Of a stretch of DNA of 64,000 nucleotides, positions 55,391-64,000 are shown piece by piece. The notes beneath the pieces were generated by a model. It was given only the letters and a program-made list of their open reading frames with translations. It made no database searches and was not told where the DNA came from. This stretch comes from Sphingomonas vulcanisoli. Lineage in GTDB: Bacteria; Pseudomonadota; Alphaproteobacteria; Sphingomonadales; Sphingomonadaceae. Each line of letters starts with the position of its first letter. Position 1 is the stretch's first letter. A program made the position numbers and the translations under genes. The stretch covers positions 33,550 through 97,549 of the forward strand of contig NZ_JAAOZC010000011.1 of assembly GCF_011761305.1 (NCBI RefSeq), given 5' to 3'.

Positions 55391-56740
55391 GTGGCTGAGG
55401 CGGATCAGGGCGCAGTGCGGCTGGCGCCGGTGACGGGGCGGGCGCGGATCGAGGTGCTCGATATGCTGCGCGGCATCGCCATTCTCGGCATTTTCTACAT
55501 GAATATCCCCTTCATGGGCGGTCCCCTGCAGGCCGAGTTCGGCGATCCGCGCCTCGGCGGCTGGATGCCGGCCGACAAATGGGTGTGGTCGATCATCCAG
55601 GTCGTTGCCGACGGCACGCAGCGCGGCACGCTCGAGATGCTGTTCGGCGCGGGCATGATGATCCTGACCGCCAAGGCGATGGAACCGACCGGGCCGGTCG
55701 CGGTCGCCGATCTCTATCTGCGGCGCACGATGTGGCTGCTCGTGTTCGGGCTGGTCGATGTCTTCCTGTTCCTCTGGCCGGGGGACATTCTGCACACCTA
55801 TGCGCTGGCATCCTTGTTCCTCTTCCCCTTCCGCAAGCTCAAGCCGCGTACTTTGATCATCCTGGGGCTGCTGTGGGGCACGCTCGGCTTCGTCGGTGGC
55901 TCGGTAGGCTACGTCCAGCGCGTCCAGTTGATGCACAAGGTGGATGCGGCGCACGTCGCGCAGATGCATCACGCGCCGCTGGCCAAGGATCAGAAGGAGG
56001 CGCTCAAAGAGTGGCAGAAGAAGCTCGATACGCTGAAGCTCACCCCCAAGCAGAAGAAGGATATGGCCGAAGAGGCCAAGGCGCGGCGCGGCGGCTTCTT
56101 CGGCTATGTGACGTGGCTGGATGGACAGTGGATCGAGTGGGCCTCCCAGGGCGAGATCTTCTGGGTGATCGAAGCCTTTTCGACGATGCTGATCGGCATC
56201 GCGCTCTACAAATGGGGCTTCATCCAGGGCAAGCGCGATGCGCGAACCTATGCGATCACCGCGATCGTGTTTTACGCCTTCGGACTGGGTGCCCGCGCGC
56301 TGGGCGTGCATGAGAAATTGAGCTTCATGCCCATCCCCAAGACGATCTGGGCGACCGACGAATATGCGCGGCTAGCGGTGACGATCGGGCATATTTCGCT
56401 GGTCAACCTGCTCGCCAAGACGCGCGCGGGTTACAAATTGCTCTATCCCTTCCAGGCGGCGGGGCGGACGGCCTTTTCGCTCTACGTGGTCGAGACGTTT
56501 ATCGGCATGTGGATACTCTTCCCGGGCTTCGCGCTCGGCTATTGGGACAAATGGGGCCATGCCGGGCTGGCGCTGTGCGCGACGGTCACGATCTTCGGGC
56601 TGCTGATCGTTGCCAACATCTACAGCCGCTATTTCGCGATCGGCCCGCTGGAATGGGCGTGGCGCAGCCTCTCCTATTGCAAACTCCAGCGCTTCCGCAG
56701 GCATGACGAGCCGGTGCAGCTGACAGTGGTCGGGCCCTAG
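55391..56740 (+). CDS. DUF418 family integral membrane protein
   Basis: This 449-residue polytopic membrane protein of the DUF418 group (related to the heparan-alpha-glucosaminide N-acetyltransferase/acyltransferase-like clan) begins RIEVLDMLRGIAILGIFYMNI near residue 20 (cited in part). About ten hydrophobic helices follow, with FGAGMMI and RRTMWLLVFGLVDVFLFLW among them. A charged loop near 190-240 interrupts the helices. The C-terminal PFQAAGRTAFSLYV and FAIGPLEWAWRSL are conserved in the family. GTG 55391 has GGGGAG eight bases upstream. Function is unknown; acyl transfer across the membrane is a possibility. Confidence 0.82.
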   Translation: MAEADQGAVRLAPVTGRARIEVLDMLRGIAILGIFYMNIPFMGGPLQAEFGDPRLGGWMPADKWVWSIIQVVADGTQRGTLEMLFGAGMMILTAKAMEPTGPVAVADLYLRRTMWLLVFGLVDVFLFLWPGDILHTYALASLFLFPFRKLKPRTLIILGLLWGTLGFVGGSVGYVQRVQLMHKVDAAHVAQMHHAPLAKDQKEALKEWQKKLDTLKLTPKQKKDMAEEAKARRGGFFGYVTWLDGQWIEWASQGEIFWVIEAFSTMLIGIALYKWGFIQGKRDARTYAITAIVFYAFGLGARALGVHEKLSFMPIPKTIWATDEYARLAVTIGHISLVNLLAKTRAGYKLLYPFQAAGRTAFSLYVVETFIGMWILFPGFALGYWDKWGHAGLALCATVTIFGLLIVANIYSRYFAIGPLEWAWRSLSYCKLQRFRRHDEPVQLTVVGP

Positions 56741-56756
56741 GGTTGGGAGCTCAATT

Positions 56757-56843
56757 CCGTTCGTGCTGAGCCTGTCGAAGCACCGTTTTTCTTCTGCCGC
56801 GTCGCAAGGAAGTACGGCCCTTCGACAAGCTCAGGGCAAACGG
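56757..56843. repeat. Palindromic intergenic repeat of the sphingomonad type
   Basis: Two 24-base imperfect inverted arms, 56757-56780 and 56820-56843, share the GAGCxTGTCGAAG core and flank about 39 bases. Such TGTCGAAG palindromes are a recurrent intergenic repeat in sphingomonads and related alphaproteobacteria. It lies between the DUF418 gene and the dipeptidyl peptidase gene and could fold in RNA. Confidence 0.75.
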
Positions 56844-56890
56844 AAAGGAGAGCGCTTGCGGCCCGCCGATAGGCGTTTAGGAATGTCCCT

Positions 56891-59089
56891 ATGAAAAGCC
56901 TGATCGCCGCCGCTATCGCCTGCGCCATGACCATGACCGCCGCCGCCCCCATCGCCGCCAAGCAGCTGACGCTGGAACGCCTGTTCCAGAGCCCCGGCCT
57001 CTCCGGCCCGAGCCCTCGCGAGGTCAAATTCTCGCCCGACGGCAAGCTGCTCACGCTGCTGCGCAACCGCACCGACGATCGCGATCGCTATGATCTCTGG
57101 GCGATCGATACGACCAGCGGTGCCGAGCATATGCTGGTCGATTCGCTCAAGATCGGCAGCGGCGCCGCGCTTTCCGAAGAGGAGAAGATGCGGCGCGAGC
57201 GGTTGCGGATCGGCGCATTGAAGGGCATCACCGCTTATGACTGGGCGCCGGACGGCAAGAGCGTGCTGGTGCCGCTCGACGGCGATCTCTACCTCGCCGC
57301 GCTCGACGGCACCGTCCGCCGCCTGACCGATACGCCGCAGACCGAGATTGAGGCCAAGGTCTCGCCGGGAGGCCATTTCGTCAGCTTCGTCCGCGATCAC
57401 AATCTCTACGCGATCGATCTCGCTAGCGGCGCCGAGCGGCAGCTCACCAAAGACGGCGGCGGCACGCTCGCCTGGGGCACCGCCGAGTTCGTCGCGCAGG
57501 AAGAGCTCGAGCGGCGCAGCGGCACCTGGTGGAGCCCGAAGGAGACGCGCATCGCCGTGCAGCGCACCGACGAGAGCCCGGTCAAGATCGTCCGCCGCGC
57601 GGCGATCGGCGCCGAGGGCACGACGATCGTCGAGCAGCGCTATCCCGCCGCGGGCACGCCCAACGCGCTGGTCGAATTGTGGCTGATGAACCCGGACGGC
57701 AGCGGCCGCGTGAAGGCCGATCTCGGATCGAACCCGGATTTCTATCTCGCCCGCGTCGATTGGGCGCCGGACGGCAAGGCGCTCTACGTGCAGCAGCTGG
57801 CGCGCGACAATAAGCGGCTCGATCTGCTCCGGATCGATCCGATGACGGGTGCGGCCACCAAGCTCATCGAGGAAACGTCCAAGACTTGGGTCGACCTCAA
57901 CAATGATTTCCGCGTGCTCAAAGACGGCAGCCTGCTGTGGAGCTCCGAGCGCAGCGGCTATCCGCACCTCGATCGCTTCGCGCACGGCAAGCTGAGCCCG
58001 CTGACGCATGGCGATTGGTCGGTCCATAGCGTGGCGGGCATCGATGCCGCGGGGCATATCTATTTCACCGCCAACAAGGACGACGTGCTCGAAACGCAGC
58101 TCTATGCGATCGATCTCGCGCATCCGGAAACGCCACGCCGGATCACCGAGTCGGGCTGGACCTATGGCGCATCGATGGACAAGGGCGCGACGCGGATCAT
58201 CCTCACCCGCTCCAACCCCGATCAGCCGCCACAAACCTATCTCGCGGACGTGACGGGCAAGCGCCTCGCCTGGATCAATGAGAACAAGCTCGACGCCACA
58301 CATTCCTACGCGCCCTATCTCGACCACCACCGCCCGACCCAATTCGGCACGCTCAAGGCCGCCGACGGCAGCATCCTCCACTATAAGATGATCACGCCGG
58401 TGCTGGAGCCGGGCAAGCGTTACCCCGTCTTCATGGAGCATTACGGCGGCCCAGGCTCGCAGACGGTGACGCGCGCCTGGGGCAGCCCGATCCACCAATA
58501 TCTGGTGACGCGCGGCTTCATCGTGTTCGAGATCGACAATCGCGGCTCACCCAATCGCGGACGGGCGTTCGAGGACCAGATCTATCATGCGATGGGCACG
58601 GTGGAGGTCGAGGATCAGGTCGCCGCCGCGAAATGGCTCAAGACGCAGGCCTATGTCGATCCGGCGCGGATCGCGACCTACGGCTGGTCATACGGCGGCT
58701 ATATGACGCTCAAGCTGCTGGAGAAAGCGCCGGGCGTCTTCGCGGCGGGCATCGCGGGCGCGCCGGTGACCAAGTGGGAATTGTACGACACCGCTTACAC
58801 CGAACGCTATCTCGGCATGCCGCCCTACGACACGTCGGATGCGCTCGACGATGCGACCAAGATCGTCGATCCGCTGCTGACCCTGCACGGCATGGCCGAT
58901 GACAATGTCGTGTTCGAAAATTCGACCGCGCTGTGGGCGAAGCTGCAGGCGGCCAAGGTGCCGTTCGAAATGATGGCCTATCCGGGCAAGACCCACGGCG
59001 TTTCGGGCGAAGGTGCACAAACGCATGTCTGGGAAACCATCCTGGGCTTCCTCGAACGACGCGGGATTATCGCGCCCGTTGCCAAATAG
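56891..59089 (+). CDS. S9-family dipeptidyl peptidase IV
   Basis: This 732-residue secreted serine peptidase has an N-terminal signal peptide (MKSLIAAAIACAMTMTAAA, cleavage near 25), a beta-propeller domain of about 430 residues and a C-terminal alpha/beta hydrolase. The catalytic serine is in GWSYGGYM near residue 600, the aspartate in HGMADDNV near 677 and the histidine in GKTHGV near 705. The AQEELERRSG-type glutamate pair that binds the substrate amino terminus in DPP IV is visible as VAQEELERRSG near 205. It should release X-Pro or X-Ala dipeptides in the periplasm. Confidence 0.92.
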   Translation: MKSLIAAAIACAMTMTAAAPIAAKQLTLERLFQSPGLSGPSPREVKFSPDGKLLTLLRNRTDDRDRYDLWAIDTTSGAEHMLVDSLKIGSGAALSEEEKMRRERLRIGALKGITAYDWAPDGKSVLVPLDGDLYLAALDGTVRRLTDTPQTEIEAKVSPGGHFVSFVRDHNLYAIDLASGAERQLTKDGGGTLAWGTAEFVAQEELERRSGTWWSPKETRIAVQRTDESPVKIVRRAAIGAEGTTIVEQRYPAAGTPNALVELWLMNPDGSGRVKADLGSNPDFYLARVDWAPDGKALYVQQLARDNKRLDLLRIDPMTGAATKLIEETSKTWVDLNNDFRVLKDGSLLWSSERSGYPHLDRFAHGKLSPLTHGDWSVHSVAGIDAAGHIYFTANKDDVLETQLYAIDLAHPETPRRITESGWTYGASMDKGATRIILTRSNPDQPPQTYLADVTGKRLAWINENKLDATHSYAPYLDHHRPTQFGTLKAADGSILHYKMITPVLEPGKRYPVFMEHYGGPGSQTVTRAWGSPIHQYLVTRGFIVFEIDNRGSPNRGRAFEDQIYHAMGTVEVEDQVAAAKWLKTQAYVDPARIATYGWSYGGYMTLKLLEKAPGVFAAGIAGAPVTKWELYDTAYTERYLGMPPYDTSDALDDATKIVDPLLTLHGMADDNVVFENSTALWAKLQAAKVPFEMMAYPGKTHGVSGEGAQTHVWETILGFLERRGIIAPVAK

Positions 59090-59189
59090 GCCGCCCCTTC
59101 GATACAATTCATTTCGGTTTTAATGTCCAAGACTTGATCTCGCCGCTCCTTCAAGAAATGATCCGTTTCGGTTGGGAATCGGGGGTTTC

Positions 59190-60563
59190 TTGGGGGCGGA
59201 CTTCGCCTGGTTGCTCGGCGCAGCGACGCGCGAGATCGTGCTGTTCGCGGCGGTGGGTATGCTGCTCGGCGCGATCGACGATCTTGCGATCGATCTGATC
59301 TGGCTCGGCCGGGGCGGCTGGCGGCGGCTGTTCGTCTTCAGTCGCCACGCGCGCGCGGCGATGGCGACGCTGCCGCCGCCGGACGCGCCGGGCGCGATCG
59401 CGGTGTTCATTCCCGCCTGGCGCGAGTCGGCGGTAATCGGTGCGATGCTCCGCGCCGCGCTCGCCCGCTTCGATCATGGCGATTACCGGCTCTACGTCGG
59501 CACCTACCCCAACGATCCTGCTACCGCGCAGGCCGTGACCGCGATCGGCGATCCCCGCATCCGGCTGGTGCGCGGGCTACGACCGGGGCCGACGAGCAAG
59601 GGCGAATGCCTGAACCGGCTCTGGCGCGCGATGCTGGCGGACGAGCAAGCGTCGGGCCGCGCATTCAAGGCGATCGTGCTCCACGATGCCGAGGATGTCG
59701 TCCACCCGATGGAGCTCAGGCTCTACGATCGGATGATCGAGCGCTTCGATCTGATCCAGATCCCCGTGCTGCCGCTTCCCGCGCTCGATAGGCGCCTTGC
59801 CGCGCGGACCATCGCCGCAACCTATGCGGACGAGTTCTCGGAAGGTCACGGCCGCCAGCTGATCGTCCGCGAGGCATTGGGCGCCGCTATGCCGTCGGCG
59901 GGCGTGGGCTGTGCGATTCGGCGCGAGATGCTGGCGCGCGTTGCGGCAGCGACCGACGATCGGCCTTTTCCAGAGGATAGCCTCACCGAGGATTATGAAC
60001 TCGGCCTGCGCATCGCGGAGCATGGCGGGCGCGGCGTGTTCGTATCGATCCCGGCGCGCGCGGGCATCGACCCTGTCGCGGTGCGCGCGCATTTTCCCGA
60101 GACCTTCCATACCGCCTGCCGCCAGAAAGCGCGCTGGGTAACGGGCATCGCGCTGGCCGGCTGGGATCGGCTGCGCTGGCGCGGCGGGCTTGCGGAGCGC
60201 TGGATGCGCTTCCGCGATCGGCGCGCCCCGCTGGCGGCGTTGATCCTGGCCTGCGGCTATTTCGGCGCCGTGCTCGATTTCGGCTGCTGGGCGCTGGGCG
60301 TCGATCCTCACCATGCCGCGCTGCTCAGGCCGCTGCTGCACGCGAATCTCGTATTGCTGGGGTGGCGGCTGGCGCAACGGGTCATCATCGTCGAACGCTT
60401 TTATGGGCCTTGGGCCGCCTGCCTGTCGGTGCCGCGGATCGTCGTCGCCAACCTGATCGCGATCGTCTCGGTATGGCGTGCGATCGCGGGCTATCAGCCG
60501 GGCCGCGCTGCAGCCTGGGACAAGACCGAACATTTCTTTCCCGAAAGCCTGCCGTGCGATTGA
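59190..60563 (+). CDS. NfrB-like membrane glycosyltransferase (GT2)
   Basis: This protein of about 457 residues has an N-terminal membrane segment (about 10-30), a processive-type GT2 domain and further hydrophobic helices near 350-440. Motifs are AVFIPAWRESAVI, HDAEDVVHP (metal-binding), SLTEDYELGLRI and RQKARWVTGIA, where the QxxRW variant reads RQKARW. This set matches the NfrB (phage N4 adsorption protein B) group of inner-membrane transferases. TTG 59190 with a G5 run upstream is preferred over TTG 59172. The stop overlaps the next gene by ten bases. It is distinct from the capsule locus and may make another exopolysaccharide. Confidence 0.8.
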   Translation: MGADFAWLLGAATREIVLFAAVGMLLGAIDDLAIDLIWLGRGGWRRLFVFSRHARAAMATLPPPDAPGAIAVFIPAWRESAVIGAMLRAALARFDHGDYRLYVGTYPNDPATAQAVTAIGDPRIRLVRGLRPGPTSKGECLNRLWRAMLADEQASGRAFKAIVLHDAEDVVHPMELRLYDRMIERFDLIQIPVLPLPALDRRLAARTIAATYADEFSEGHGRQLIVREALGAAMPSAGVGCAIRREMLARVAAATDDRPFPEDSLTEDYELGLRIAEHGGRGVFVSIPARAGIDPVAVRAHFPETFHTACRQKARWVTGIALAGWDRLRWRGGLAERWMRFRDRRAPLAALILACGYFGAVLDFGCWALGVDPHHAALLRPLLHANLVLLGWRLAQRVIIVERFYGPWAACLSVPRIVVANLIAIVSVWRAIAGYQPGRAAAWDKTEHFFPESLPCD

Positions 60564-61585
60564 AAGGACGGCAGGCGCGCTTCCTGCTCACCATCCTCGC
60601 CTGCTGGACGATGACGCGCGCCTATCTGCTGTGGCCCGCCACGGTCGCGGCGGTGCGCGGCTTCGCCGTATCTGCCGCACCGACGCCGGCTTTCGAAACC
60701 TTTGCCACCGCACCACCCTTTGAGCCAGCCGCGCGGGGAATCGGCGTTGTCACGGCGATGCGCACGCTCGATTGGGCACATGGGGTCAATGCGGCGCGGT
60801 TATGGCTGCTGCAGCAAGGCGGCGGCGAAGCGCTCTCCACCGAACATGCGCTGCGCCGCGCCACCTTCGCCTATCTGCCACCGGCGGAGGATAGGGAAGA
60901 GGCGCCACCATCTCCCTTCGCCCCTGTGCCGCTCTTCCCCCAACAACGCGGCACTGCATCGCGGATCGAGGCGCAGGCCTATTTCTTCTGGCGGCCGGGC
61001 GCGGGCACGCCTGGCCTGGCCGAGCGCGCGGAGCTTGGCGGCAGTCAGTTCGCCGCGCGCATCGCCGTCCCGCTGAGCCGCGATTTCGCCGCGGCGGCGC
61101 GCGTCTACGCCCCGCTCGAACATGGCGGCGCGGAGACTGCCTTCGGCATCGACTGGCACCCTCTGCCCGGCCGGCCGCTGCGCATTAGCGTCGAACGGCG
61201 CCAGCGGCTTGATCGGCTCGGGCGGTCGGCCTGGTCGGCTTACGCAGCTGGAGGCTTCTGGCGCGGCGGGGGACCGGGCAGCGCACAGATCGATGGCTAT
61301 GCGCAGGCCGGCGTGGTCGGCACGCAGCGGCGCGACCTGTTCATCGATGGCGCGCTCCGCATCGGCTATCGTCTGCCGACGCCGAAGACCGCGATCACCC
61401 TCGGCGCGGGCCTGTGGGGCGCAGCGCAGCCGCAGGTAGCGCGCCTAGATGCCGGGCCGCGGATGGCGATCGTGCTACCGATCGACCACCACAATGTAAC
61501 GCTCGCCATCGACGGCCGCTTCCGCCTCGCTGGCCATGCTGCACCCGGATCAGGCGCGGCGCTGACCTTGGGCGCCGACTTCTAG
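60554..61585 (+). CDS. Probable outer-membrane partner of the NfrB-like transferase (NfrA C-terminal-like)
   Basis: This protein of about 343 residues starts at a GTG (60554) that overlaps the transferase stop. A hydrophobic segment near residues 8-33 looks like a signal peptide. The rest alternates in beta-strand fashion ([32 protein letters not shown]) and ends in a phenylalanine, as outer-membrane barrels do. NfrA, the outer-membrane partner of NfrB, is much longer, so this would correspond to its C-terminal barrel-like part only. Family assignment is by position and general pattern; no diagnostic motif was seen. Confidence 0.55.
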   Translation: MRLKGRQARFLLTILACWTMTRAYLLWPATVAAVRGFAVSAAPTPAFETFATAPPFEPAARGIGVVTAMRTLDWAHGVNAARLWLLQQGGGEALSTEHALRRATFAYLPPAEDREEAPPSPFAPVPLFPQQRGTASRIEAQAYFFWRPGAGTPGLAERAELGGSQFAARIAVPLSRDFAAAARVYAPLEHGGAETAFGIDWHPLPGRPLRISVERRQRLDRLGRSAWSAYAAGGFWRGGGPGSAQIDGYAQAGVVGTQRRDLFIDGALRIGYRLPTPKTAITLGAGLWGAAQPQVARLDAGPRMAIVLPIDHHNVTLAIDGRFRLAGHAAPGSGAALTLGADF

Positions 61586-61802
61586 CTTTTCGCCCGCGCA
61601 CTCGCTATCTGCGCACCCATGCAACGCGCACTTGCCAGCACGACCACTAGCACCGCCCTCCGGGGCGGGCCGGGCGCGCGCGCACGTTAGCTGCGCCGCT
61701 CTGGCCCACCCGGAGAATGGGGTGAGGCCGGCGTCCGCTTCTCTCTTTCTTCCCATCGGGCGCCAGCGCGGGCATAGGCCCGGATCGACCCCAGGAAGAA
61801 CC

Positions 61803-63797
61803 ATGACTGAGATGCTTTCGATCACCTTGCCCGATGGCTCCAGCCGCGCGGTGCCGCTCGGCACCACGCCCGCGGACATTGCGGCGGCGATCGGCCCCGG
61901 CCTCGCCAAGGCGGCGATCGCCGCGCGTGTCGATGGCGAATTGCGCGATATCAATCGGCCCCTGGAGCATGACGCTCAGCTCGCGCTGGTCACCGCCCGC
62001 GACGAGAGGGACGCGCTGGAGCTCGCCCGCCACGATTATGCGCACGTGCTGGCCGAAGCGGTGCAGCACCTTTTTCCCGGCACGCAGATCACCTTCGGCC
62101 CCTCGACCGATGATGGCTTCTATTACGACTTCGCGCCCAAGGACCGCCCCTTCACCGAAGAGGATCTGCCCGCGATCGAGGCCGAGATGCGCGCGATCAT
62201 CGCCCGCGACGAAAAGCTCGTCCGCGAAGTATGGGAACGCGACAAACTGATCGCGCTGTGGAAGCAGCAGGGCGAGACCTTCAAGGCCGAGTGGGCGGGT
62301 GAACTGCCCGAGGGCGAAGAGCTAACCGTCTATCGCGCCGGCACCTTCCTCGACATGTGCCGCGGCCCCCACCTCGCTTCCACCGGCAAGCTCGATCCGC
62401 AGGCGTTCAAGCTGACGCGCGTCTCCGGCGCGTATTGGCGCGGCGATCAAAAGAATGCGATGCTCAGCCGTATTTACGGCACCGGCTGGCTCAGTAAGAA
62501 GCAGCTCGACGCGCATCTCGTGCGGCTGGAAGAGGCCGCCAAGCGCGATCACCGCCGCATCGCGCAGGAGATGGACCTGTTCCACCTCCAGCAGGAGGCG
62601 CACGGCTCGGTCTTCTGGCATCCCAAGGGCTATCTGCTCTGGCGCCAGCTCGAGGCCTATATGCGCCGCCGCCTCGATCTGGCCGACTATGTCGAGGTCA
62701 AGACGCCGCAGCTGATGGACGCGCGCCAGTGGGAGCAATCGGGCCACTGGGGCAAATATCGCGAGAATATGTTCGTCGTCCCCGACGAGATCCCCAATGC
62801 GGAGGATGAGGGCGCCATCATCTCGGCCGATGCCGACATGATGGCGCTGAAGCCGATGAACTGCCCCGCGCACGTCCTGATCTTCAAGCAGGGCATCAAG
62901 AGCTACCGTGATCTGCCGATGCGCATGGCCGAGTTCGGCTGCTGCCACCGCAACGAGGCGCATGGCGCGCTGCACGGCATCATGCGCGTTCGCCAGTTCA
63001 CGCAGGACGATGCCCACATCTTCGTCCGCGAGGACCAGCTGATCGCCGAGGTGCGGAGCTTCTGTGAGCTGCTCGACAGCATCTACGCCGATCTCGGCTT
63101 CGCGGATTATGCGATCAAGCTCGCACTCCGTCCCGAAAAGCGCTTCGGCGACGATGCGATGTGGGACAAGGCGGAGGAGGAGCTGCGCCAGGCAGTGATG
63201 GGCGCCGACATCCGCCAATCGATCAAGGACGGCTTCGAGGAACTGCCCGGCGAGGGTGCCTTCTACGCCCCCAAGCTGGAATATCACCTGACCGATGCGA
63301 TCGGGCGGACCTGGCAAGTCGGCACGATGCAGTCCGATCGGGTGCTGCCCGAGCGGCTCGACGCCAGCTACGTCGGCGAGGATGGCGCGCGCCATCGCCC
63401 GGTGATGCTCCACCGCGCGATCCTTGGCACGTTCGAACGCTTCATCGGTATCCTGATCGAGCATCACGCCGGCCGCTTCCCGCTGTGGCTGTCGCCGGTG
63501 CAGGCGGTGGTGGCGACGATCGTCTCCGATGCCGATGGCTATGCGGCGGAGGTTGTTACCAGGCTCAAGGCCGCCGGGCTGCGCGCCGAGACCGACACGC
63601 GCAACGAGAAGATCAATTACAAGGTCCGCGAACACAGCCTCGCCAAGGTTCCCGCGCTGCTGGTCGTCGGCAAGCGGGAGGCCGAGGAAGGCACGGTGGC
63701 GATCCGCCGGCTCGGCAGCGAGGGCCAGCAGATACTCAAGCTGGACGAGGCGATCGCCGCGCTGGTGGCGGAAGCGACGCCGCCGGATTTGCGCTAA
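61803..63797 (+). CDS. thrS: Threonyl-tRNA synthetase
   Basis: This 664-residue class II synthetase charges tRNA-Thr. The order of domains is TGS (about 1-65, [14 protein letters not shown]), an editing/SAD domain (about 70-240) with [10 protein letters not shown] and DGFYYDF, the catalytic core, and the anticodon-binding domain (about 560-655). The core has [10 protein letters not shown] with the zinc cysteine, and the second zinc ligands in the GALHG and LEYHL regions. ATG 61803 has AGGA nearby upstream and gives normal length. The 217 bases upstream hold a short GC hairpin (61653-61668) but no recognisable T-box. Confidence 0.95.
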   Translation: MTEMLSITLPDGSSRAVPLGTTPADIAAAIGPGLAKAAIAARVDGELRDINRPLEHDAQLALVTARDERDALELARHDYAHVLAEAVQHLFPGTQITFGPSTDDGFYYDFAPKDRPFTEEDLPAIEAEMRAIIARDEKLVREVWERDKLIALWKQQGETFKAEWAGELPEGEELTVYRAGTFLDMCRGPHLASTGKLDPQAFKLTRVSGAYWRGDQKNAMLSRIYGTGWLSKKQLDAHLVRLEEAAKRDHRRIAQEMDLFHLQQEAHGSVFWHPKGYLLWRQLEAYMRRRLDLADYVEVKTPQLMDARQWEQSGHWGKYRENMFVVPDEIPNAEDEGAIISADADMMALKPMNCPAHVLIFKQGIKSYRDLPMRMAEFGCCHRNEAHGALHGIMRVRQFTQDDAHIFVREDQLIAEVRSFCELLDSIYADLGFADYAIKLALRPEKRFGDDAMWDKAEEELRQAVMGADIRQSIKDGFEELPGEGAFYAPKLEYHLTDAIGRTWQVGTMQSDRVLPERLDASYVGEDGARHRPVMLHRAILGTFERFIGILIEHHAGRFPLWLSPVQAVVATIVSDADGYAAEVVTRLKAAGLRAETDTRNEKINYKVREHSLAKVPALLVVGKREAEEGTVAIRRLGSEGQQILKLDEAIAALVAEATPPDLR

Positions 63798-63801
63798 CGA
63801 T

Positions 63802-63921
63802 CCTCCCCGGAACGGGGAGGGGGACCATGCGAAGCATGGGTGGAGGGGGCTTCCGGCGAGGCGGAGCGCTGGTTGAGAGCCCCCTCCGTCAGCCTGCGGC
63901 TGCCACCTCCCCTTTTAGGGG
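63802..63921. repeat. Complex palindromic repeat downstream of thrS
   Basis: Nested hairpins are visible. CCTCCCC/GGGGAGG lies at 63802-63820, a CCATGC-GAA-GCATGG hairpin near 63824-63838, and a 10-base perfect inverted repeat GGAGGGGGCT/AGCCCCCTCC at 63842-63851 and 63878-63887. A last CCTCCCC arm at 63906-63912 is followed by only GGGG before the sequence changes. This composite is a common intergenic repeat in sphingomonads. It could also help end thrS transcription. Confidence 0.65.
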
Positions 63922-63976
63922 CATTGTTCACTTTGTATTGACGTGCGATGATGCGGCGTTCTGATGGGAGGCGTTG

Positions 63977-64000
63977 ATGCGGTGTCATCATTGTGGTTCG
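63977..64000 (+). CDS. Start of a further gene (partial)
   Basis: An ATG at 63977 is preceded at five bases by GGGAGG (63966-63971). The eight codons to the window end encode MRCHHCGS, a CxxC zinc-ribbon-like start seen in regulators such as NrdR and in some transposases. The product cannot be identified from so little. Confidence 0.4.

Noticed and set aside
56831..58498. 555-residue minus-strand frame opposite the dipeptidyl peptidase
   Set aside because: The sense gene has a complete catalytic triad; the antisense product is Arg/Ala/Val-rich with no motif.
61586..61802. T-box or other riboswitch before thrS
   Set aside because: Only a short GC hairpin is visible; no T-box sequence or terminator pair could be found, and T-boxes are rare in this group.

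Overview
The window looks like chromosomal DNA of a Sphingomonas-like alphaproteobacterium. This is inferred from the GC-rich housekeeping genes on the right, from palindromic intergenic repeats of the type common in sphingomonads, and from gene content; no rRNA or other taxonomic marker is present. I saw no tRNA gene, CRISPR array or complete insertion sequence.

Positions 1 to about 41,880 are a large surface-polysaccharide locus built around an ABC-transporter-dependent (group 2/3) capsule system. The export parts are split. KpsM (permease) and KpsE (inner-membrane co-polymerase) lie at 2.6-4.7 kb, while KpsT (ATPase) and KpsD (outer-membrane lipoprotein) lie near 31.5-33.4 kb. The Kdo genes kdsA, kdsB and kpsF close the locus at 38-41.9 kb. 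The Kdo linker transferases KpsC and KpsS were not seen. Between these lie at least nine glycosyltransferase genes (GT4, GT61, and long multidomain GT2 proteins), a phytanoyl-CoA-dioxygenase-like enzyme, an FkbM methyltransferase, a PLP-dependent alpha-oxoamine-synthase-like enzyme and a degraded gene.

The most interesting part is a minus-strand gene series reading from about 23,950 down to 10,001: aldolase, SDR epimerase/reductase, rfbF, rfbG, rfbH, an acetolactate-synthase-like ThDP enzyme, a Gmm-like NUDIX protein, two long GT2 proteins, a classical SDR, and an AroB-like cyclase. RfbF-G-H should give a CDP-4-keto-3,6-dideoxyhexose. The ThDP enzyme resembles the two-carbon ligase (YerE type) that makes C4-branched sugars such as yersiniose. 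The added aldolase and the AroB-like cyclase with intact metal ligands are not explained by the yersiniose route, and suggest a branched, possibly carbocyclic, higher sugar.

From about 42 kb to the end the DNA is visibly more GC-rich and holds ordinary chromosomal genes. In order these are a methyltransferase/small-protein pair, a tightly coupled leuC-leuD-isochorismatase-family operon, a DUF1330 protein, and a peroxide-stress-like group (ankyrin protein, large-subunit catalase, thioredoxin-reductase-like flavoprotein). These are followed by a Tat-exported SDR with a DUF4142 protein, a hybrid histidine kinase, a DUF418 membrane protein, an S9 dipeptidyl peptidase, an NfrB/NfrA-like glycosyltransferase and outer-membrane protein pair, and thrS. 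The window ends in a palindromic repeat and the first codons of a further gene.
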